A stretch of 64,000 bases of DNA from Nocardia higoensis (lineage in GTDB: Bacteria; Actinomycetota; Actinomycetes; Mycobacteriales; Mycobacteriaceae): the NCBI RefSeq assembly GCF_015477835.1, contig NZ_JADLQN010000008.1:1-64000 (forward strand), written 5' to 3'. A program made the translations under genes and the position numbers. Of this stretch, positions 52,639 to 61,705 are shown one piece after another (within the stretch, counting starts at the first letter, position 1; the number at the start of each line of letters is the position of its first letter). Under the pieces are notes generated by a model that was not told the DNA's origin, did not search any database, and saw only the letters and a list, made by a program, of their open reading frames with translations.

Positions 52639-54393
52639 TCAGATGTCCAGTACGTTGGGCAGACCCGCGGCGTAGCGGTCGGCGTCGATGCGGCGCAGCG
52701 GCTCCAGTTCGGCGGCGCGGTGCAGGGTGTACATCGCGCACCGAGGAGCGTTCGAGCCGATCGTGTCGAGCAGGGCGTTCACGGCGGCGCGTGCGGACTC
52801 GTTGGCGCCTTCCATGGTCGCCAGATCCACATTGGTGCGCACGTAATCACCGGCCAGGAAGAGATTCTCCAGCGCGCCGTGCGGTTCGGGCCGCAGATCC
52901 CAGGAGCCCGCGGTGTTGATCAGCAGCGGGTCGGCGTTGGTGTTGCGGCCGGAATCCGCGTGCCAGACGATCGCGGGGTCCAGGAACCAGGAGTGCAGGT
53001 CCGCGTCGTGCAGCAGTTCGGCGCGATCGTTGAGGTGGGCCTTCATCTGCGCCCACGCCTCGCGGGCGATCTCCTCGGGCGTGCACTCCATCGCGGGCTT
53101 GCCGTACAGGATGCCCGGGGTGTGCCAGTCGGAGATGTCCACCGACAGGCAGTCGCGCACGGTGCCGTCGCCGTATTCGGGCAGCTTGCGCGCCCACAGG
53201 TGATTCTGACTGATGGAGGTCAGCGACCACGGCGAGTCGATGTAGGCGGTGTGACCGGGGGAGATGTCGGGGCTGGAGCGCAGGTAGTACTGGATTCCGG
53301 TCATCCAGTCCACGGTCAGCCGGTTCATACCCTCGAGTTCGGGGCGCACCGCGAGTACGTCCGGCGACCACAGTTCGCGCGCCTGCTCGGCGGCCAGCGC
53401 CACCACGACGTGATCGGCTTCGACGGTGCGGGCCGTGCCGGACTCGTCGACGATGCGCACCCCGGTGACCCGCCGGTCGCGGACGTCGAGGCCGCGCACC
53501 TCGGCGCCGACGGCGAAGCGCACACCGAGCCCGCGCATGTGCTCGGTCCACGGATCGATCCAGGTGAGATTGGTGTGGCCGTTGAGCACCCGGTCCAGCG
53601 CGCCGTCGTTGCCGATGCCGAGCGGGTTGCCGAGGAACTGCTCGCCCATGGTGCCGATGGTGCGCACGCTGGCCATATGGTCCTTGGCCGCGACCATGAT
53701 GCTGGTCAGGGTGCGCGAGAGCAGCGCGCGGAATTCGTGTGAGCGCTCATGGCCGCGCACGAAATCCAGCCAGGACATGTACTCCCACTGTCGCAGGCGC
53801 CGGGCGTCGCAGCTGGTGTTGAACACCAGCAACCGGTTGGCGAAGAACAGCCCTTCCTCGGGGGTGATCTTCATCGCGGTCGCCAGTGTGGCTCCCAGAG
53901 TCTCGGAGAAGCCGGGCTTGCTCGGATCGGGGGGAGCGCCGAAATCCAGCGCGACCCGGAAATCCTCGCCGTCGCGGCGGGCGAATCTCGCCTCAGGAAC
54001 CGCGACCAGGTTGTTCCAGACCCCGTCCGGGTTCGACCCGAACGGAATCCGCCGCATGGTGTCGGGGATGTGCCGGTAGAAGCCGGGGAAGAAGCGGAAG
54101 CCGTGCTCGCCGGGCAGTTCGGGCCGACCGCCGGAGGCGCTGCCGGGGACCGGGATGCTGCGCGCCTTGCCGCCGAGAGCGCGGCGCTCGTAGACGGTGA
54201 CCTCGAAACCGCGTTCGGCCAGCTCGTGCGCCGCTGTCAGTCCGGCCACGCCGCCACCGAGTACCGCGACCCGGTTACCGCCCGCCGCCGCGGAGTATCC
54301 GGTTCGCCAGCCCGCGCCCACCGTCATCGCGCCTACCGCCACCGCTCCGCGAAGAACTGTCCTCCGGGATACGGCCCACCGCTGATCCGCCAT
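52639..54393 (-). CDS. Tat-exported FAD-dependent amine-oxidase-type oxidoreductase
   Basis: A 584-residue flavoprotein. The Tat signal has SRRTVLRGAVAVGAMTVGAG (residues 9-28). The FAD Rossmann motif is VAVLGGGVAGLTAAHELAER (40-59) with acidic end TVYERR, and then GGKARS. PGEHGFRFFPGFYRHIPDTM is typical of phytoene-desaturase-like and hydroxysqualene-dehydroxylase-like enzymes. The C-terminal FAD motif is NLFLAGDYVRTNVDLATMEG. The substrate is likely lipid or terpenoid and acts outside the cytoplasmic membrane (inference). ATG 54393 places the twin arginines near the N-terminus; ATG 54435 adds 14 residues. Confidence 0.88.
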   Translation of the reverse strand: MADQRWAVSRRTVLRGAVAVGAMTVGAGWRTGYSAAAGGNRVAVLGGGVAGLTAAHELAERGFEVTVYERRALGGKARSIPVPGSASGGRPELPGEHGFRFFPGFYRHIPDTMRRIPFGSNPDGVWNNLVAVPEARFARRDGEDFRVALDFGAPPDPSKPGFSETLGATLATAMKITPEEGLFFANRLLVFNTSCDARRLRQWEYMSWLDFVRGHERSHEFRALLSRTLTSIMVAAKDHMASVRTIGTMGEQFLGNPLGIGNDGALDRVLNGHTNLTWIDPWTEHMRGLGVRFAVGAEVRGLDVRDRRVTGVRIVDESGTARTVEADHVVVALAAEQARELWSPDVLAVRPELEGMNRLTVDWMTGIQYYLRSSPDISPGHTAYIDSPWSLTSISQNHLWARKLPEYGDGTVRDCLSVDISDWHTPGILYGKPAMECTPEEIAREAWAQMKAHLNDRAELLHDADLHSWFLDPAIVWHADSGRNTNADPLLINTAGSWDLRPEPHGALENLFLAGDYVRTNVDLATMEGANESARAAVNALLDTIGSNAPRCAMYTLHRAAELEPLRRIDADRYAAGLPNVLDI

Positions 54394-54545
54394 TCGCAAT
54401 TCGCTGCCCAGCCTCGTCAACCTGCACCGTCGCACACACTGTAGGGATCGGACCAGGGGGCTATCCCACCCGCCCCCGTTGCGGCCCGCGACCGTCGCCG
54501 CCGATCACGGGCCGCGGCCCCGGGCGTCGCACGTTGTCGGCGACA

Positions 54546-55523
54546 CTACCGGGCACCGTTGCCCACCCGCGCGATTTCGCCTATCCCGTGGGCACTTCCG
54601 TCGCCTCGGGCCTGCCCTCGCGAGGGGCGCCGTACTCCCGGTGCCGACACGGTGACGAAAGCTCCCGTCATCACCACGGCGGCGCCGAACAGCTGTGCCG
54701 CCGTGGGGGTCTCGCCGAGCGCCAGCCAGGCGGCGGCGATACCCACCACCGGGACCAGCAGCGACAGCGGGGCGACGGTACCCGCCGGATAGCGGCTCAT
54801 CAGGTACGTCCACAGTCCGGAGCCGCCGACCGTGCCGAGGGTCACCAGGTAGGCGAGGCCGAGCAGGGCTGCGGGCGCGGTCGCGGCACCGAGATCGGTC
54901 AGGGCGCGCAGGCCGGTCGCCGGGCCCTCGGTCAGGGCCGACAGGGCGAACAGCGGGACCGGGGGAATCACGGTCATCCACAAGGTCAGGTGCAGCGGGT
55001 TGACCGGCGGCTCGGAGCCGGGCGCGGCGCTCGTCGCCAGCCGTGAGCCGATATTGCCCAACGCCCAGCCGAATCCGCCCGCCAGGGTGAGCAGCATCGG
55101 CAGCAGCGCCGCCTCGCCCATCCGGTCCGCCCCGATGACCGCGATGCCCGCCGAGGCGACCGCCAGACCGATCAGCTGGCGCGGGCGCAGCCGTTCGCGC
55201 AGCAGCAGCGCGCCGAGCACCACGGTGAACGGGGCGGAGGTCTGCAACACCAGCGAGGCCAGGCCGGTCGGCATCCCCGCCCGCATGGCGGTGAACAGGA
55301 AGGCGAACTGCAGGATGCCGAATCCGATGCCGTAGAGCAGCAGCCAGCGCAGCGGCGCCGGTGGGCGCGGCACGAAGATCAGCACCGGGATCGCGAGCAC
55401 GGCGAAGCGCAGCGCGGCGAAGAACAGGGCGGGGAAATGATCGAGGCCCGCCCGGATGGCCAGGAAGTTCAGGCCCCAGAGGACGACGACGGCCGAGCCG
55501 ATCATGCGGTCACGAGTGGTCAC
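54546..55523 (-). CDS. EamA/DMT-family transporter
   Basis: A 325-residue membrane protein with ten predicted helices in two five-helix halves. Landmarks are VVVLWGLNFLAIRAGLDHFP in helix 1, RMVMPT-like AMRAGMPTGLASLVLQTSAP at the EamA core, LLLRERLRPRQLIGL, and the second-half repeat MSRYPAGTVAPLSLLVPVVG then LALGETPTAAQLFG. Such proteins export amino acids or metabolites. It is divergent from a LysR regulator, and a palindrome lies between the two genes. The last 30 residues are a basic cytosolic tail. Confidence 0.92.
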   Translation of the reverse strand: MTTRDRMIGSAVVVLWGLNFLAIRAGLDHFPALFFAALRFAVLAIPVLIFVPRPPAPLRWLLLYGIGFGILQFAFLFTAMRAGMPTGLASLVLQTSAPFTVVLGALLLRERLRPRQLIGLAVASAGIAVIGADRMGEAALLPMLLTLAGGFGWALGNIGSRLATSAAPGSEPPVNPLHLTLWMTVIPPVPLFALSALTEGPATGLRALTDLGAATAPAALLGLAYLVTLGTVGGSGLWTYLMSRYPAGTVAPLSLLVPVVGIAAAWLALGETPTAAQLFGAAVVMTGAFVTVSAPGVRRPSRGQARGDGSAHGIGEIARVGNGAR

Positions 55524-55542
55524 CGGGTGATCGTGAGCCGCT

Positions 55543-55561
55543 CGATTGATCAGAACAATCG
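55543..55561. promoter_or_regulatory. Candidate LysR operator
   Basis: CGATTG-7-CAATCG, a 19-bp perfect inverted repeat, lies in the 75-bp AT-rich gap between the EamA and LysR genes. The 7-base spacer and location fit a LysR binding site shared by both promoters. Confidence 0.65.
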
Positions 55562-55598
55562 AATAATTGTGGACAAATAATGTAGTAGAACTTTACGG

Positions 55599-56549
55599 AT
55601 GAGCTGGGAGGGCCGGGTGGGCGACGACGGTGTGGCGGGGCTTACCCCGGGAATGTCCCTGGAGCGCCTGCGGGTGCTGCGTGCCTTCGCCGATCGGGGC
55701 ACCGTCGCGGGTGCGGCGGCCCTGCTGTCCATGACGCCCTCGGCGGTCTCGCAGCAATTGAAGGTGCTGGCCAAGGAGGCTGGTGTCGGCCTGCTCGAAC
55801 CCGACGGCAGGCGAGTGCGGCTCACCGACGCCGGACACGCCCTGGTGGTGCGTGCCGACGACGTGCTCGCCGCGATGGATCGGGCAGCCGCCGAGATGGC
55901 GCGCTATCGGGACTGTCCGCGCGGGCGGGTGCGGGTGGCGCTGTTCCCCTCCGGCGCGGCCCTGCTGCTGCCGCTGGTCCTACCCGCCCTGGCAGGGGGT
56001 GAGGTCGATGTCGTCGCCCGCGACGAAGACGTGCCGCCGACCGAAGTGCCGGGGCTGCTCGCCGACTACGACATCGTGCTGACCCACCGCGACGAGCGCG
56101 CCCGTCCGCTGACCGGGCCGCGCGTCGCGAGCCGGTTCCTCATGCGCGAACCCATCGACGTGGTGGTCGCGCCCGGGCACCGGCTCGCCGGTCAGCGGGC
56201 GGTCACCCCGGCCGAACTGGCCGACGAGAGCTGGCTGAGCGTCCGCGGTGGCTTCCCGGTGGACGACGTCCTCGAATCCATCGCCACCGTCACCGGGGTG
56301 CAGCCGCGAATCGCCCAGCGGATCAACGACTTCCGGGCGATCGAGGCGCTGGTCGCGGTGGGATACGGCGTCGCGTTGATGCCGCGGTTCGCGGTCACGC
56401 ATCCGGCGCTGGTGGTGCTGCGGCTGTCCGGGGTCCGAGCGGCCCGCCACTACGACCTGGTCACGCGGCCGCGCGCGGAGAGCCGACCCGCGGTCGCGAC
56501 CGTTCTCGAGGCCTTCACTCGCGCGGCGCGGCAGATCACCGCGGAGTGA
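55599..56549 (+). CDS. LysR-family transcriptional regulator
   Basis: A 316-residue regulator. The winged HTH (about 19-80) contains LERLRVLRAFADRGTVAGAA and LLSMTPSAVSQQLKVLAKEA, followed by an effector domain (about 105-315). It likely controls the divergent EamA transporter, as LysR/exporter pairs do. ATG 55599 gives an 18-residue N-terminal extension; ATG 55653 (MSLERLR) also fits the family start and cannot be excluded. The effector is unknown but probably the exported compound. Confidence 0.92.
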   Translation: MSWEGRVGDDGVAGLTPGMSLERLRVLRAFADRGTVAGAAALLSMTPSAVSQQLKVLAKEAGVGLLEPDGRRVRLTDAGHALVVRADDVLAAMDRAAAEMARYRDCPRGRVRVALFPSGAALLLPLVLPALAGGEVDVVARDEDVPPTEVPGLLADYDIVLTHRDERARPLTGPRVASRFLMREPIDVVVAPGHRLAGQRAVTPAELADESWLSVRGGFPVDDVLESIATVTGVQPRIAQRINDFRAIEALVAVGYGVALMPRFAVTHPALVVLRLSGVRAARHYDLVTRPRAESRPAVATVLEAFTRAARQITAE

Positions 56550-56661
56550 GCTGATCAGCCCCGGCCGCGGCCCCGGGTCGCTCAGGCGCTCCCCTGCACA
56601 GAGACCTCGGGACGCCCGCCGTTGTGGTGGCGAGCTCTCGAGCATCGGAGTTCTGCTGTGC

Positions 56662-58497
56662 TCAGTAGTGCTGGGGCGGGCCTGGGTACTGATACTGCTG
56701 TGCGCCCGCGTAACCGAAGTCGTCGGCGACCATGGCGGCCAGCTCCAGCAGAGCGCGCCGGGTCGGCTTGCTCACCAGCTCCAGGTCGATCTCGGCGCCC
56801 TCGGCCAAGTGGTCGTCGAAGGGGACGACCTGCACCGCGCGGGTGCGGTCGAGGAACAGTTTGCGCAGCTGGTCCAGGTCGACGGTGGAGGCGCCGCGCC
56901 GGGAGGCGTTGACCACCACCACGGTTCGCTCGACGAGCTTGCCGTAGCCGTGGTGCTCGAGCCAGTCCAGGGTCGCCGAGGCGCTGCGCGCGCCGTCGAT
57001 GGCCGGGGAGGTGACCAGCACCAGTGAGCTGGCCATGTCGAGCACGCCCGCCATCGCCGAGTGCATCAGGCCGGTACCGCAGTCGGTGAGGATGATGTTG
57101 TAGAACGACTGCAGGATGGTGATGGCCTTGCGGTAGTCCGCCTCGCTGAAGGCTTCCGACACCGCCGGATCCTGTTCGGAGGCGAGCACTTCCAGTCGGC
57201 TCGGCGCCTGCGAGGTGTGCGCGCGCACGTCGGAGTACCGCGAGATGTGCGGGTCCTCGAGCAGATTGCGCACCGTGGAGCGGGTCTGGCGCGGCACCCG
57301 GTGGGCCAGCGTGCCCAGATCGGGGTTGGCGTCGATCGCGATGACCCGGTCACCGCGCAGCGAGGCGAAGGTGGAGCCCAGGCCCACGGTGGTGGTGGTC
57401 TTGCCGACGCCACCCTTGAGCGACAGGATCGCGATCCGGTAATCGCCGCGCACCGGCTGATTGACGCGCTCGACCAGATCGCGGTGCACGATGTCGGCCG
57501 CGGATTCGCCGGGGTTGATCATGCCGCCGGAGGCCTTGTGCATGGCGCGCCGCCAGCCGCTGCGCGGGGCGCGACGGGCGCGCTTGAGCAGGTTCAGGTC
57601 GTTGACCGAACCGCCGGGCGAGGACATCTGGCCGTACCCCTGCGGTCCGGCGGGCTGCTGCCCGAACTGGCCGGGCTGCCCGAATTGCTGCGGCTGACCG
57701 GCGTCCTGAGGTCCGCCGGGTTGGCGGCCGAACTGCTCGGGCTGACCGAATTGCTGCGGCGGCATGCCCGGCGGCAGGCCCGGCGGCGGACCCGGCTGGG
57801 GTTGCGGCTGACCGGGCAGGCCGAACTGCTGGTTCTGGTCGAATTGCTGCTGGGCGTGGTCGAACTGGTGCGGTTGCTGGGGCGGCTGCGTCTGGTCGAA
57901 CTGCTGCGGCTGGTCGAACTGCTGCGGCTGATCGAACGACTGCGGCTGATCGAACGGCTGGGGAGCCTGCCCGAACTGCGGTTGCTGGAACTGCTGCGGC
58001 CCGTTCTGCCACGGCGGGACCGGCGCGGCGTCCGGGGCGAAACCTGGTGGCGCGAAACCCTGCTGGGGCGGCATGGGCGGCGCGGCAGGCGGCGGCGGGG
58101 GAGCCCAGCTGTAGATGGGATCACCGCTGCCGTTCGGGGCGGCGCCGTGTGGATCGGGAACAGGGGCGGACGCTCCCAGCGGCGGTGGCGCGAAGCCGCC
58201 CTCCGGCCCGGGAGCGTGCGCGAATTGCCCACTGCCGTAGGCATCGAACTGCTCGGGGGTGGGCGACTCCGGCCCGGATGCGACCGTGTGACCACCGGTG
58301 TTCGAGGAAGCGCTCTGCTCGCCGGGTTCGGCCGGACGCGGTGCGGCCGAGAAGTCGCCGCGCTCCGCGGAATCCGATTCGGGGCCCGCCTGCTCGTGTT
58401 CGTCCTGCGCCGTCGGCGATACGGAGGCTTCGGCCGTGTCCGCCGAATGGCCCTGCAGCCAGGGCGGAGAGGTCGGATTGTGGTCGTTGTCTGTCAC
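56662..58497 (-). CDS. EspI-like P-loop ATPase (MinD/ParA fold) with Gln/Pro-rich N-terminus
   Basis: A 611-residue protein. The first 320 or so residues are low complexity, with repeats of QQFDQP, QFGQ and PPP. The MinD/ParA ATPase follows: deviant Walker A LSLKGGVGKTTT (about 358-369), AIDANPDLGTLAHRV, and IILTDCGTGLMHSAMAGVLD. It resembles the ESX-secretion-associated EspI of mycobacteria in order and size. No other ESX genes are near. It may link ATP state to membrane or secretion machinery, but the role is inferred. GTG 58497 has GGGGGA at good spacing; ATG 58509 adds four residues. Confidence 0.85.
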   Translation of the reverse strand: MTDNDHNPTSPPWLQGHSADTAEASVSPTAQDEHEQAGPESDSAERGDFSAAPRPAEPGEQSASSNTGGHTVASGPESPTPEQFDAYGSGQFAHAPGPEGGFAPPPLGASAPVPDPHGAAPNGSGDPIYSWAPPPPPAAPPMPPQQGFAPPGFAPDAAPVPPWQNGPQQFQQPQFGQAPQPFDQPQSFDQPQQFDQPQQFDQTQPPQQPHQFDHAQQQFDQNQQFGLPGQPQPQPGPPPGLPPGMPPQQFGQPEQFGRQPGGPQDAGQPQQFGQPGQFGQQPAGPQGYGQMSSPGGSVNDLNLLKRARRAPRSGWRRAMHKASGGMINPGESAADIVHRDLVERVNQPVRGDYRIAILSLKGGVGKTTTTVGLGSTFASLRGDRVIAIDANPDLGTLAHRVPRQTRSTVRNLLEDPHISRYSDVRAHTSQAPSRLEVLASEQDPAVSEAFSEADYRKAITILQSFYNIILTDCGTGLMHSAMAGVLDMASSLVLVTSPAIDGARSASATLDWLEHHGYGKLVERTVVVVNASRRGASTVDLDQLRKLFLDRTRAVQVVPFDDHLAEGAEIDLELVSKPTRRALLELAAMVADDFGYAGAQQYQYPGPPQHY

Positions 58498-58831
58498 AGG
58501 TTCCCCCATCTGCTCGTCGAAATCGAGCAGAGAGCTCGGCGCTTGCGTGCGAATCAACGCTAGCAGGTGGGAGCGGTTGCTCGCAGAGCATGCCCTGGTC
58601 GTCGCACGGATGCCCTGGCCTGCTGGTTTCCAGGTTGCGGGCACACGAACAGCGGGCTGCGGGCATCGCCGAGACGGCCGGACGCGCTGAGATCGCTTAC
58701 GCCGCTGTCCCTTCGCCCCGCGACGGTGGTGAAGACCGATCGCCGGAGAAACGACGACGGCCGGGATCGGTGTGATCCCGGCCGTCATCGAATCTCTCTG
58801 GGAGGGAATGCCCCTCGCGTAGCGGAGCGCC
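58498..58831. other. Intergenic region between leuA and the EspI-like gene
   Basis: This 334-bp stretch holds the leuA terminator hairpin (58756-58786) and, nearer 58500, the upstream region of the EspI-like gene. The open frames crossing it are uneven in codon bias and show no motif. No gene or RNA is recognised. Confidence 0.5.
58756..58786 (-). terminator. Hairpin terminator after leuA
   Basis: Perfect 13-bp stem GACGGCCGGGATC with complement and loop GGTGT, 46 bases past the leuA stop on the minus strand. Confidence 0.82.
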
Positions 58832-60649
58832 TCAGCTGGCCCGGTTGACCGCCGAGACCACCGCGCGCAGCGAGGCGGTGGTGATGGAGGTGGCGATGCC
58901 GACGCCCCAGACCACCTTGTCGCCGATCGCGCATTCCACATACGCGGCCGCCTGGGCATCGTCACCGGCCGACATCGCGTGCTCGGAGTAATCGAGCACG
59001 CGAACGTCGAAACCGACGGCCGCGATCGCGTCGACGAACGCGGCGAGCGGGCCGTTGCCCTGACCGGTGACCTCCTGCTCGACGCCGTCCACCTTGACCA
59101 CCGCGGTGATGGAATCGACGCCGCCGTCGGTCTCCGAGGCGGTCACCTTCTGCCGGATGCGCTCCAGCGGACGGATCGGGGCCAGGTACTCCTCGTGGAA
59201 GACGTCCCACATCTCCTTCGGAGTGACCTCGCCGCCCTCGCCGTCGGTGATCCGCTGCACCGACTGGGAGAACTCGATCTGCAGCCTGCGCGGCAGCACC
59301 AGACCGTGATCGGTCTTCATGATGTAGGCGACGCCGCCCTTGCCCGACTGCGAGTTCACCCGGATGACGGCCTCGTAGGTGCGGCCCACGTCCTTCGGGT
59401 CGATCGGCAGGTAGGGCACCTCCCACACGATGTCGTCGACATCGGCGTCGCGCGCGTCGGCCGTCGCCTTCATGGCGTCCAGGCCCTTGTTGATGGCGTC
59501 CTGGTGGCTGCCGGAGAACGCGGTGTAGACCAGATCGCCGCCGTAGGGATGGCGCTCGTGCACGGGCAGCTGGTTGCAGTACTCGACCGTGCGTCGGATC
59601 TCGTCGATGTCGGAGAAGTTGATCTGCGGGTCGATGCCGCGGGAGAACATGTTCATGCCCAGGGTCACCAGGCAGACGTTGCCGGTGCGCTCACCGTTGC
59701 CGAACAGGCAGCCCTCGATGCGATCGGCGCCCGCCTGGTAGCCGAGTTCGGCGGCGGCCACCGCGGTGCCCCGGTCGTTGTGCGGGTGCAGCGACAGCAC
59801 GATCGATTCGCGGCGGGCCAGGTTGCGGCTCATCCACTCGATCGAGTCGGCGTAGACGTTGGGGGTGGCCATCTCGACGGTGGCGGGCAGGTTGATGATC
59901 AGCGGCTTGTCCGGCGTCGGGGCGATGATCTCGGAGACCGCGTCGCAGACCTCCAGCGCGTAGTCCAGCTCGGTGCCGGTGTAGGACTCCGGGCTGTACT
60001 CGTAGCGCCAGTTGGTGTCGGGGTAGCGCTTCTCGACCTCCAGGCACAGCTTCGCCGCGTCGGTGGCGATCTTCTTCACCTGTTCGCGATCGGCGCGGAA
60101 GACCACGCGCCGCTGCAGGATGGAGGTGGAGTTGTAGAAGTGCACGATCACGTTGGGCGCGCCCGCGCAGGCCTCGAAGGTGCGCTCGATCAGTTCCTGG
60201 CGGGACTGGGTCAGCACCTGGATGGTCACGTCGTCGGGGATCGCGCCGTCCTCGATGATCTCGCGGACGAAGTCGAAATCGGTCTGGCTGGCGGAGGGGA
60301 AGCCGACCTCGATCTCCTTGTAACCCATCCGCACCAGCAGGTCGAACATGCGACGCTTGCGGGCCGGGCTCATCGGGTCGATCAGGGCCTGGTTGCCGTC
60401 ACGCAGGTCCACCGCGCACCAGCCCGGCGCGCGGTCGATGACCTTGTCCGGCCAGGTGCGGTCGAAGGGCGCCGACCCCGCGCCGATCGCCGGGCTGCCG
60501 CCCGGGACCTCTTCGGCAAAGGGCCGGTACCGGTAGGCCGGCATCGACGAGTTCTTCTGTGTGTTCCATGCGGGTTGGTCGGCAGGAGCCGGCTTCGAGG
60601 GCGCGGAGATGGTGCGCGAGCCGGATACGAAGGCGTCAGCGGGTGACAT
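58832..60649 (-). CDS. leuA: 2-isopropylmalate synthase
   Basis: A 605-residue enzyme that joins acetyl-CoA and 2-ketoisovalerate, the first step of leucine synthesis. The TIM barrel starts with CAVDLRDGNQALIDPMS (metal Asp, catalytic Arg) and includes the metal His pair in LSLHPHNDRGTAVAAAELGY. The lid region has IEGCLFGNGERTGNVCLVTL, and the C-terminal allosteric LeuA dimer domain (about 490-605) binds leucine. M. tuberculosis LeuA carries 19-residue repeats and is longer; none are seen here. A Leu-rich leader peptide and hairpin lie just upstream, so the gene is probably attenuated by Leu-tRNA. ATG 60649 follows CTGGAG. Confidence 0.95.
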   Translation of the reverse strand: MSPADAFVSGSRTISAPSKPAPADQPAWNTQKNSSMPAYRYRPFAEEVPGGSPAIGAGSAPFDRTWPDKVIDRAPGWCAVDLRDGNQALIDPMSPARKRRMFDLLVRMGYKEIEVGFPSASQTDFDFVREIIEDGAIPDDVTIQVLTQSRQELIERTFEACAGAPNVIVHFYNSTSILQRRVVFRADREQVKKIATDAAKLCLEVEKRYPDTNWRYEYSPESYTGTELDYALEVCDAVSEIIAPTPDKPLIINLPATVEMATPNVYADSIEWMSRNLARRESIVLSLHPHNDRGTAVAAAELGYQAGADRIEGCLFGNGERTGNVCLVTLGMNMFSRGIDPQINFSDIDEIRRTVEYCNQLPVHERHPYGGDLVYTAFSGSHQDAINKGLDAMKATADARDADVDDIVWEVPYLPIDPKDVGRTYEAVIRVNSQSGKGGVAYIMKTDHGLVLPRRLQIEFSQSVQRITDGEGGEVTPKEMWDVFHEEYLAPIRPLERIRQKVTASETDGGVDSITAVVKVDGVEQEVTGQGNGPLAAFVDAIAAVGFDVRVLDYSEHAMSAGDDAQAAAYVECAIGDKVVWGVGIATSITTASLRAVVSAVNRAS

Positions 60650-60690
60650 GCAATTCTCCAGGGTGTGGTGGGAATCCCATTGGTGGGTCG

Positions 60691-60724
60691 ACCGGCGCGG
60701 CGAAACCCCGCGACGGGAGCCGGT
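60691..60724 (-). promoter_or_regulatory. leuA attenuator hairpin
   Basis: ACCGGC (60691-60696) pairs with GCCGGT (60719-60724), with an inner stem of GCGG/CCGC around GAAAC. It sits between the leader peptide stop and leuA, the expected place of a terminator or antiterminator. Confidence 0.6.
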
Positions 60725-60728
60725 CCGA

Positions 60729-60770
60729 TCAGAACCCGTCGCGGCGGCCGAGAAGAAGAGCCCGCTGCAT
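60729..60770 (-). CDS. leuL: leu leader peptide
   Basis: A 13-residue frame reading MQRALLLGRRDGF, with three adjacent leucine codons (CTT CTT CTC) at residues 5-7. TAAACT is a good -10 at 60780-60785, placing the transcription start within a base or two of the ATG, a leaderless leader. A hairpin follows before leuA. This is the classical layout of amino-acid attenuation, seen before leuA in other actinobacteria. Confidence 0.8.
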   Translation of the reverse strand: MQRALLLGRRDGF

Positions 60771-60862
60771 GATGCTGCCAGTTTAGCGCTTCGCCGCGTG
60801 GGCGGATGAGCCCGGGTGCCGATGGCCGGGGCCGAATCCGCGGGCCGATAGCCTCCCTGATC

Positions 60863-61630
60863 ATGACCTGGCTCGAACAACTGGCGATCCTGGTGGCCGG
60901 TGTGGCCGCCGGCGGCATCAACACCATCGTCGGGTCGGGCACCCTGATCACGTTCCCCGCGCTGCTGGCGTTCGGCCTGCCGCCGGTCACCGCGAATGTG
61001 TCCAACACCGTCGGTCTCGTGCCCGGCTCGCTCAGCGGCGCGATCGGGTACCGGCGTGAGCTCAGCGGTCAGCGCGAAAGGTTGCTGCGGCTGGGCGCGG
61101 CCTCGCTGCTCGGTGGCATCACCGGCGCTGTGCTGCTGCTGTGGCTGCCCTCGGATGCCTTCGACGCGATCGTGCCGGTGCTGATCATCCTCGCGTTGAT
61201 CCTGGTGGTGGTGCAGCCGCGGCTGGCCGCCTGGGTGAAGCGACGGCGCGAGGAGGGCACCGACGCGGCACCCGAGCACGGCGGGCTGATCCTGTGGATC
61301 GCGGTCTACTGCACCGGCATCTACGGCGGGTATTTCGGCGCGGCGCAGGGCGTGTTGCTGCTCGGCCTGCTCGGTGTGCTGGTGCACGAGGACATCCAGC
61401 GGCTCAACGCCGTCAAGAATGTGCTGGCGCTGCTGGTGAACGGGATCGCGGCGGCGATCTTCATCATGGTCGCCGAGGTGAACTGGCAGGTGGTCGTGCT
61501 GATCGCGGCCGGATCGATCGTCGGTGGTCAGCTGGGCGCGCGGGTCGGGCGGACGCTGCCGCCGAACGTGCTGCGCGCGGTCATCGTCGTGGTCGGCACC
61601 ATCGCGGTCGTGCGACTGTTGACCACATGA
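60863..61630 (+). CDS. TSUP (TauE/SafE) family membrane permease
   Basis: A 255-residue protein with about eight helices. The first repeat has AAGGINTIVGSGTLITFPAL, with NTVGLVPGSLSGAIGYRREL following. The second repeat is GIYGGYFGAAQGVLLLGLLG, with NAVKNVLALLVNGIAA after it. These are the duplicated TSUP motifs. The family exports sulphite, sulphoacetate or related anions. The substrate is unknown; no sulphur-metabolism gene is adjacent. TAGCCT lies 7 bases before the ATG without a ribosome site, so translation may be leaderless. It is divergent from leuA. Confidence 0.92.
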   Translation: MTWLEQLAILVAGVAAGGINTIVGSGTLITFPALLAFGLPPVTANVSNTVGLVPGSLSGAIGYRRELSGQRERLLRLGAASLLGGITGAVLLLWLPSDAFDAIVPVLIILALILVVVQPRLAAWVKRRREEGTDAAPEHGGLILWIAVYCTGIYGGYFGAAQGVLLLGLLGVLVHEDIQRLNAVKNVLALLVNGIAAAIFIMVAEVNWQVVVLIAAGSIVGGQLGARVGRTLPPNVLRAVIVVVGTIAVVRLLTT

Positions 61631-61705
61631 CCCCGACAGGACACGCGCCGGATCTCCTCATCGAGGATGACGACATCCGCGGCTGTCGCGGCGCAGGATG
61701 TGCAC

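Noticed and set aside
60650..60862. T-box riboswitch ahead of leuA
   Set aside because: No T-box sequence or specifier-loop stem is visible; the Leu-codon leader peptide explains the region better.
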